DNA of 16,524 nt, taken from contig JALQWE010000030.1 in assembly GCA_023258825.1 (NCBI GenBank), positions 1 to 16,524 of the forward strand. Reading direction: 5' to 3'. The stretch is from Planctomycetaceae bacterium. Its GTDB lineage: Bacteria > Planctomycetota > Planctomycetia > Planctomycetales > Planctomycetaceae. The notes below the pieces were generated by a model. The model did not search any database, was not told the origin of the DNA, and was given only the letters and a program-made list of their open reading frames with translations. This document shows positions 8,741 to 13,838 of the stretch, in pieces. Numbering within the stretch: position 1 is the stretch's first letter; the number at the start of each line of letters is the position of its first letter. Both the position numbers and the translations under genes were made by a program.

Positions 8741-8846
8741 CATCGTGAACCCCAGCGCACAATTCGGGGGGGGTATCGTCCCTTTGACTCCGCTGCGATT
8801 TCAACAGTCGCTGTGGCAAAGATCACCAGCAAACAGGCCAGCTGAG

Positions 8847-9638
8847 TCAGGCACCGGATTCGCGCTGACGACGAAAAATTGCCGAACGCAGAATTCCGAG
8901 GCGATTGAACCAGTAGAGCAGCATGACCCACAACGTCAGTAAGCCATAACGCGTGCTTCTGCGGAAATTGATGCTGCTGGCCTCACTGAAATATCTGACG
9001 GGCACAGGAATGTCGCCCAGTCGGAAACCAAAGAAGACAGCCTGTGCGAGGAATTGGGTGTCAAACACAAAATCGTTTGAGTTTTCACGCCAGGGCACGG
9101 TCTCCAGTACGGAGCGTCGATAAGCCCGGAATCCGCTGTGAAAGTCACCCAGATTCTGACCCAGAACAATGTTTTCAAAGATCGTCAGACAACGATTTGC
9201 CACATACTTCCAGGCCGGCATTCCGCCCTCCAGCGCCTCTGCCCGCGTGCGAATCCTCGATCCTAAAATGACGTCCACATTGCCAATTCGAATCAACTCT
9301 GCGGCGATGGGAATCACCCGGCTGTCGTACTGATAATCCGGATGGATCATGACCACAATATCAGCCCCTCGTTTCAGGGCTTCCGTGTAACAGGTCTTCT
9401 GATTTCCGCCGTAGCCGGTATTCCGCTCGTGCCGAATCACCGTCAGCCCCAGTGACTGAGCCAGTTCCACGGTGCGATCACTGCTGCAATCATCCACCAG
9501 AATAATCTCGTCAACCGTTCCCGGCGGAATATCCCGCAGAGTCCGTTCGAGCGTCGTGGCAGCGTTATACGCGGGCATCACTGCGACAATTCGCGGCTTC
9601 GCCGACATCGGCTGAGAACCTGAGAGAGTTTGCGACAT
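8847..9638 (-). CDS. Glycosyltransferase family 2 (dolichol-phosphate-mannose-synthase-like)
   Basis: The 263-residue protein has a GT-A nucleotide-sugar-binding domain: RIVAVMPAYNAATTLERTL (16-34), the Asp pair in EIILVDDCSSDRT (44-56), and HPDYQYD (99-105), which replaces the usual DxD-type DADGQ and is typical of one DPM1-like subgroup. GDFHSGFRAYRR (164-175) is the conserved acceptor-side stretch. One hydrophobic segment near the C-terminus (about 232-245) may anchor it to the membrane. Expected role: moving a sugar from a nucleotide donor to a lipid or polysaccharide carrier at the cytoplasmic face. The start may instead be the ATG at 9608 (MSAKPRIVAV), which gives the compact N-terminus usual for the family; neither has a strong ribosome-binding site. 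Confidence 0.9.
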   Translation of the reverse strand: MSQTLSGSQPMSAKPRIVAVMPAYNAATTLERTLRDIPPGTVDEIILVDDCSSDRTVELAQSLGLTVIRHERNTGYGGNQKTCYTEALKRGADIVVMIHPDYQYDSRVIPIAAELIRIGNVDVILGSRIRTRAEALEGGMPAWKYVANRCLTIFENIVLGQNLGDFHSGFRAYRRSVLETVPWRENSNDFVFDTQFLAQAVFFGFRLGDIPVPVRYFSEASSINFRRSTRYGLLTLWVMLLYWFNRLGILRSAIFRRQRESGA

Positions 9639-9839
9639 CTGATTCTCGTAGCGAGGATCCGAAAAGGGCCCGTTATCCGGGGTCAGGACTGGCCCCGTAG
9701 CGGCAATTCAGGAACAAGCCATGGAAATCGCGACGGCTTGCTTTGCCTTCTATTCCACAGGGGAATGTTCCCTGCCCACCACTCGCCCGCAGACTTTCGC
9801 CGTGAACGAGCACGAGGCTCTGCTGGATTATCGGCAGGC

Positions 9840-11132
9840 TCAGAAATCTGAGCCCCGCATTTTTCGCAGTCCACGCACCAGTCTGTGAATTTCCTCAACT
9901 GAATTGTAGTGCAAAGCACCTGCCCGAATCGTACCACCAGGCTCCAGCCCCGCGGTCTCAGTGAACGGCAGGGCGTAATGATTGCCATTCCAGACGTATA
10001 CCCCCTCCTCGGCAAGGAATTCAGCCGCCTGTCGCGGAGTGCAATCCGCAAAGGTCCATGAAAATGTCGGGACCCGTTCATCAAGACGGTCCGGAGCCTG
10101 GATTCCATGGATCCGAATTCCCGGAACAGTCTGCAAGCCAGTCAACATGACCTCCGTCAGTGACCGCTCATAGCCCCGCAATGCTGCAAACACGAAATCA
10201 AGTTTTTCAGATCGAGTCGCCTCAGTGGTTCCCGCTCCCCCAGGCAACAGCGCCGACAGGGATGCGAGGTACTCAACGGCTGCGGCCGTACCGGCAATGG
10301 CCTCGTGAGACTGAGTTCCTGTCATCCAGAGACCCGGGAGAACTTCCGGCGACGGCCGAAGTTTATAGGGCCGAATACTCTCCAGTAACTCCCGTCGCCC
10401 CCAGAGAATTCCCTCGTGGGGCCCGAAGAACTTGTAAGCAGAACAGGCAAGAAAATCACACTGCAGTTCATTCACCTGAATGCGCCCGTGGGGAGCGTAA
10501 TGCACCGCATCCACGAACGTCAGAGCCCCCGCATCATGTGCCATGCGTACCATCTTCTGCACTGGATTGATCGTTCCTGTTGCATTCGACGCCATCCCCA
10601 AAGCCACCAGTCGGGTCTTATCTGACAGCTTACGGGCGTAGTCCTCGCAATCCAGAGTCCAATCGTCGGGATGCAGATCCACTTGATGCACCACGACCCC
10701 GGCATCGCGCGCAGCAAGGACCCATGGAGTGACATTGGCATCATGATCCAGGCGAGTGACGATGATTTCGTCCCCCGGTTTCCATGTTCGTCCGAGGGCT
10801 CGGCTAAGTTGCAGCGTGAGGCTTGTCATGTTCGGACCAAAAATCACACAGTCCGGATCGTCTGCTCCCAGAAAGTCCGCCACGCATTCATGCGCCTCGG
10901 TCAGGAGACGATCTGACTCGCGAGCCGTCGCGAACGCTGCACCGCGATTGCAGTTGGTTCTCCTCAGATACTGAGAGACCGCATCCACCACACACTCAGG
11001 CACCTGACTTCCCGCCGGTCCATCAAAAATCGCCACAGGAACGCCATTCTGAACCCGCGTAAGCCCTGAAAACTGCCTGCGAATCGCCTCCAGCGGCCAC
11101 ACGGAACCTGCACTGCTCATATCTGACACCAT
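9840..11132 (-). CDS. Cysteine-desulfurase-like PLP-dependent aminotransferase (class V)
   Basis: The protein (430 residues from the ATG at 11132) is a fold-type I PLP enzyme. Counting from the TTG at 11135: FDGPAGSQVP (38-46) near the N-terminus; TRLDHDANVTPW with the PLP-stacking His (131); FVDAVHYAPHGRI with the PLP Asp (209) and His (212); and SAYKFFGPHEGILWG, whose Lys235 should form the Schiff base. This pattern matches the cysteine-desulfurase-like family of class V enzymes (VC1184/SufS-related), not the housekeeping IscS. I see no obvious mobile-loop catalytic Cys, so activity on cysteine is uncertain. The start could also be the ATG at 11120 (MSSAGSVWPLEAIRRQF); ribosome-binding sites are weak for all. 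About 200 bp separate it from the downstream glycosyltransferase on the same strand. Its upstream region runs into the repeat cluster at 11233-11587. Confidence 0.9.
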   Translation of the reverse strand: MVSDMSSAGSVWPLEAIRRQFSGLTRVQNGVPVAIFDGPAGSQVPECVVDAVSQYLRRTNCNRGAAFATARESDRLLTEAHECVADFLGADDPDCVIFGPNMTSLTLQLSRALGRTWKPGDEIIVTRLDHDANVTPWVLAARDAGVVVHQVDLHPDDWTLDCEDYARKLSDKTRLVALGMASNATGTINPVQKMVRMAHDAGALTFVDAVHYAPHGRIQVNELQCDFLACSAYKFFGPHEGILWGRRELLESIRPYKLRPSPEVLPGLWMTGTQSHEAIAGTAAAVEYLASLSALLPGGAGTTEATRSEKLDFVFAALRGYERSLTEVMLTGLQTVPGIRIHGIQAPDRLDERVPTFSWTFADCTPRQAAEFLAEEGVYVWNGNHYALPFTETAGLEPGGTIRAGALHYNSVEEIHRLVRGLRKMRGSDF

Positions 11133-11158
11133 CAATCAAAATCCACAAACTCGCCAAC

Positions 11159-11167
11159 GACACAGCA
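11159..11167 (+). repeat. Degenerate outlying copy of the GGGGACACAGCA motif
   Basis: GACACAGCA matches the last nine bases of the motif, in the same orientation as the upstream cluster. It sits just upstream of the aminotransferase start. Chance is possible for so short a match. Confidence 0.3.
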
Positions 11168-11232
11168 CTCTCCGCCCCCTAGCATACCACACCCACAAAA
11201 CCCCTCCAACCCGCAACACCCCCCGGAAATTC

Positions 11233-11272
11233 CCTTCAGGGACACACCAAGATTTCCTTCAGGGACACACCA
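11233..11272 (+). repeat. Tandem pair of a 23-bp unit at the outer end of the cluster
   Basis: A 17-base stretch, CCTTCAGGGACACACCA, is repeated exactly at 11233-11249 and 11256-11272, giving a 23-bp period. Similarity continues into the bases just before each copy (AATTC/GATTT). Confidence 0.85.
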
Positions 11273-11323
11273 TAAATCCATCAGCACACGATTGGGGGAC
11301 ACACCATGTCGCAGACGCCAACC

Positions 11324-11362
11324 GCGTTTTTCAGCTGCAAAAACCAATTTGGGGACACAGCA
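11324..11362 (+). repeat. 39-bp repeat unit A: A/T-stem hairpin plus motif
   Basis: The unit opens with GCG and a hairpin, GTTTTT / AAAAAC around CAGCTGC, followed by a short spacer and GGGGACACAGCA. It aligns without gaps to unit B (11549-11587) at 30 of 39 positions, and the differences keep the hairpin stem. Confidence 0.75.
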
Positions 11363-11548
11363 GTGGAGGTAGCAGAAACAAGATCATGACCGTCCCCCCA
11401 GCACTGGTCCAAGTGGCTCACAGCAGCCATTCTTCGAATCGGCCACGTTCCTCGGGGACACAGCCACCGCTTGAAAAAGCCTCGGTGGGACACAGCACCA
11501 GTTCAGTTACAAACGCTCGGGGCACACACCACGCTTACGCGGTGAGCA

Positions 11549-11587
11549 GCGTTTTAGGGCTGTAAAAATCAACCCAGGGACACAGCA
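11549..11587 (+). repeat. 39-bp repeat unit B: A/T-stem hairpin plus motif
   Basis: Same layout as unit A: GCG, hairpin TTTTA / TAAAA around GGGCTG, spacer, AGGGACACAGCA. Nine substitutions separate it from unit A. A further small hairpin (GCTTA/TGAGC, about 11533-11547) lies directly before it. Confidence 0.7.
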
Positions 11588-11929
11588 CGCCGAAGTGGAA
11601 TACCGCCGCTACGCGGCCCTAAGACAAGTGTTCCCCCTCCATCTAAACGGGGGATTTGGCAGGTTTCTTGACCGCCTCAGGCGACGGGCACCAGACTGTC
11701 GCCGCCTCGGGTCGTTGTACCGCCATTGAACAGGAGTCTTTCTCAATTTTTCGTCCTGTTGCCAATTCGCCACAAATGATTGTCACATGTTGAAAATCGT
11801 TACAACTCAAACAGCCTTAAACAGAACAATGTTTAATCTCAGCTATTGCTTGAAATAACAACTACACTAGGGGACTATTGCTTTTGTTACCAACAAACCC
11901 TTAAACAACATGTACTGAGGATTCGCTCG
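11588..11929 (+). promoter_or_regulatory. Structured leader region upstream of the RAYT gene
   Basis: Three hairpins follow one another: GCCGC-TAC-GCGGC (11605-11617), TCCCCC/GGGGGA with an 11-base loop (11632-11654), and GGCGAC/GTCGCC with a 12-base loop (11680-11703). Then comes a clearly A/T-richer stretch (about 11740-11915) that probably carries the transposase promoter. TACACT at about 11866-11871 could be a -10, but I see no convincing -35. No gene is seen here. Confidence 0.45.
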
Positions 11930-13042
11930 ATGCCTCGATTAGCTCGTGCCGACATTTTTGCTTCCGCCGATATCGCGATTGTGCACGTGATTTGTCGCAC
12001 TGTTCGGCGTTGCTTTCTGTTGGGATACGACAAAATCAGCAGGAAAAACAACGATCATCGCAAACTCTGGGTAGAGCAGCAGTTGGCTGATCAGGCCCGA
12101 TACTTCGCGATCGACATCTGCTCCTTCGCAATCCTCGACAACCATATTCACCAGCAATTGCGAGCCCGTCCGGATGTCGTACAACAATTGGATGATGTGG
12201 AGGTTGCCCGTCGCTGGCTGATGCTGTGTCCGGCTCGACGTGGAAAAAATCGCCAGCCACTGGAACCAACAGAATTCGAAATGAGTCGCGTGGTCAATGA
12301 CAAAAAACGCGTAGAGGAACTCAGACGTCGACTCAGTGATATTTCATGGTGGATGCGACTGCTGTGCCAGCACATCGCCCAGCGTGCCAACCGGGAGGAT
12401 GAAGAAGTCGGAAAATTCTGGCAAGCTCGCTACAAGGCTGTCAAAAATCTGGATGATACTGCGATTCTGGCATGCGCAGCCTACATCGATCTCAATCCGA
12501 TCCGCGCGGGTGTTGCAGACAATATCGACAACTCGGTGTTCACTTCAGCCAATCGAAGAGCGAAAGGACAGAAGATTCGGAAACAGAGCACTTCGGCCGA
12601 CAAGATATCCAGCGTCGAACCGACGAATGATGCCACGGACCCGACTTCTCCTGATTCCACAGTTCTGAACTGCGAAAATCTGGCACCCGTCAACCTGTGC
12701 GAGAACTCGGCGACGCCGGGCTCGCAGAGGCATACGCGGGGAACTCGCTGCAGCGACAAAGGTTTTCTACCGATTACGCTCAGTGAATATCTGGAATTGC
12801 TGGATTGGTCGGCTCAACAACAGCGTGGAAAAAAGTCAGTACCCGCTCCAGACACCGTTAACCGCGTGCTTGCTGAACTGAGAATCAGCGCGGAAGCATG
12901 GTGTGAAGTGATCCGGGATTTCGGTCGCCTGTTCAGTTCTGTCGCTGGCAAGCCTCATGTGATCGACGCCTATCGATCGCCAACCAAATCACAGAGCTTT
13001 CGCCCACGCCCGCGAGTGCGTGAATTGCTGACAAACAGTTGA
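11930..13042 (+). CDS. REP-associated tyrosine transposase (RAYT), Y1/IS200-like HUH family
   Basis: The protein is 370 residues from the ATG at 11930 (MPRLARADIF), which has a GAGG site (11917-11920) nine bases upstream; the frame is open further upstream to 11846, but that extension lacks family features. The Y1 transposase domain spans about residues 1-200. FAILDNHIHQQLRARPDVV carries the HUH pair (H72, H74) that holds the catalytic metal. AYIDLNPIRAG carries Y185, aligning with the nucleophilic Tyr of E. coli TnpA-REP (YIYINP). FWQARYKAVKN just before it is also family-typical. RAYTs cut and join single-stranded REP hairpin DNA. A C-terminal extension of about 170 residues follows, Ser/Thr/Asn-rich at first and then more ordered (LPITLSEYLELLDWSAQQQRG). 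The frame is intact with all catalytic residues, so the enzyme may be active. Confidence 0.9.
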   Translation: MPRLARADIFASADIAIVHVICRTVRRCFLLGYDKISRKNNDHRKLWVEQQLADQARYFAIDICSFAILDNHIHQQLRARPDVVQQLDDVEVARRWLMLCPARRGKNRQPLEPTEFEMSRVVNDKKRVEELRRRLSDISWWMRLLCQHIAQRANREDEEVGKFWQARYKAVKNLDDTAILACAAYIDLNPIRAGVADNIDNSVFTSANRRAKGQKIRKQSTSADKISSVEPTNDATDPTSPDSTVLNCENLAPVNLCENSATPGSQRHTRGTRCSDKGFLPITLSEYLELLDWSAQQQRGKKSVPAPDTVNRVLAELRISAEAWCEVIRDFGRLFSSVAGKPHVIDAYRSPTKSQSFRPRPRVRELLTNS

Positions 13043-13046
13043 GGCT

Positions 13047-13062
13047 GGCGACTTTGTTCGCC
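13047..13062 (+). repeat. Hairpin immediately after the RAYT stop codon
   Basis: GGCGA (13047-13051) pairs with TCGCC (13058-13062) around CTTTGT, five bases after the stop. The stem shares GGCGA/TCGCC with the upstream hairpin at 11680-11703. There is no U-tract, so it is not a typical intrinsic terminator. Confidence 0.5.
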
Positions 13063-13437
13063 GTCTCCTGATGCCGGAGGCCCCCCACTCTGAGGCTTCT
13101 GCCCACTCGGTGGCTCGGTGGCGTCGCGCCTATTCCTGGTTTGCGTCCGGTCTACTGATGGATCATTGCCGATAACCGTGGGAACCTCGCTCCGAACGAC
13201 AGTGATTTGCAGCTACTGGTTGGGACCTCGTCACTGGATGTGCCTCGGCAACTACTTCAGGCCAGCGAAGGCAACGGGGTGGCCATCGCGTGAGGTGCCC
13301 GTGGAACAACCAGGCCCCTGTACACTCACGTCGCACTTCCCTTCAATGAGCACCATAGCTCGCTGACGAGTATTAATGGCGAGACGACTTTTGATCAGCG
13401 ATCAGGAAATTCGTCAAAAATCAACGTAGTCAAAATG

Positions 13438-13564
13438 TGCTGTGTCCCCAAACAGCTGCTGTGTCCCTCGGGGGGTAAGTTTTGAAATACGACGCGTGAG
13501 TGTTTTTCGATGACTTGCGAATCTCTGAGGTGCTGTGTCCCCGTATCAAAGCTGCTGTGTCCCC
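13438..13564 (-). repeat. Downstream repeat cluster: four inverted copies in two close pairs
   Basis: TGCTGTGTCCCC, the reverse complement of the upstream motif, occurs at 13438-13449, 13531-13542 and 13553-13564, and with one change (final T) at 13457-13468. The copies form two pairs with start-to-start spacing of 19 and 22 bp. All are of the CAGCA type; the CACCA variant is absent on this side. Confidence 0.9.
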
Positions 13565-13838
13565 TGGGTGAAACTGGCGGGGGTGGTCGGCTGACAAATG
13601 CGATTGTGTGGATGTGCCGGTATTGAGGCTTTGGTGAGAACTGGCCGTTATGGAGGCTGTGAGACGTTTATCCTGAGGGCCTTTTTTCAGGAAGTCGGGA
13701 CTTGTGAAGCAGTGTGTGGAACGGGAGAATCCAAAGTCAGAAGACTTTCCGCCGAGATGTCGTCGAGGTGACCACATGCAAAATCGCTCTTTTCATCACA
13801 CTTCAGCCGTCCGTTCACGGTGTTCGGTTCTTTATCGG

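Larger units (their letters stand above)
11233..11587 (+). repeat. Upstream repeat cluster: eight same-orientation copies of GGGGACAC(A)(G/C)CA
   Basis: Copies: AGGGACACACCA 11238-11249; AGGGACACACCA 11261-11272; GGGGACACACCA 11295-11306; GGGGACACAGCA 11351-11362; GGGGACACAGCCA 11454-11466; TGGGACACAGCA 11486-11497; GGGGCACACACCA 11519-11531; AGGGACACAGCA 11576-11587. All are on the plus strand, spaced irregularly from 22 to about 100 bp, which is unlike CRISPR. Four end in ACACCA and four in ACAGCA/ACAGCCA. The cluster fills the gap between the divergent aminotransferase and transposase genes. Confidence 0.9.
11233..13564 (+). mobile_element. RAYT transposase with inward-facing short repeat clusters
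   Basis: A Y1/RAYT transposase gene (11930-13042) is flanked by copies of a 12-bp motif, consensus GGGGACACAGCA. Eight upstream copies are all on the plus strand and four downstream copies are all on the minus strand, so every copy points at the gene. Hairpins occur on both sides. RAYTs are known to be tied to REP palindromes and to act on them; a transposase with its own repeat set is the likely meaning. I see no target-site duplication, which fits the family because it makes none. The element ends are set here only by the outermost repeats. Confidence 0.65.
13043..13838. other. Gap between the RAYT gene and the PSD1 gene
   Basis: It holds the hairpin after the transposase stop, the four inverted repeat copies (13438-13564) and the presumed promoter of the PSD1 gene. 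The plus frames at 13118-13366 and 13714-13956 have no recognisable domain or ribosome-binding site. CTCGGTGG is repeated in tandem at 13106-13121. I call no gene. Confidence 0.5.

Noticed and set aside
8766..8773. Run of eight G after the FkbM methyltransferase gene
   Set aside because: It lies outside both coding regions and outside any visible promoter, so a phase-variation role is unsupported.
9755..9775. CAGGG/CCCTG hairpin between the aminotransferase and glycosyltransferase genes
   Set aside because: It has a short stem and no U-tract in either direction, so it does not qualify as a terminator.
11233..11587. CRISPR array
   Set aside because: Repeats are only 12 bp and variable, spacing is irregular (22 to about 100 bp), a similar set lies inverted beyond the transposase gene, and no cas gene is present.
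13118..13366. Possible small gene or decayed reading frame after the RAYT gene
   Set aside because: There is no ribosome-binding site, no recognisable protein and no similarity I can see to the transposase C-terminus.
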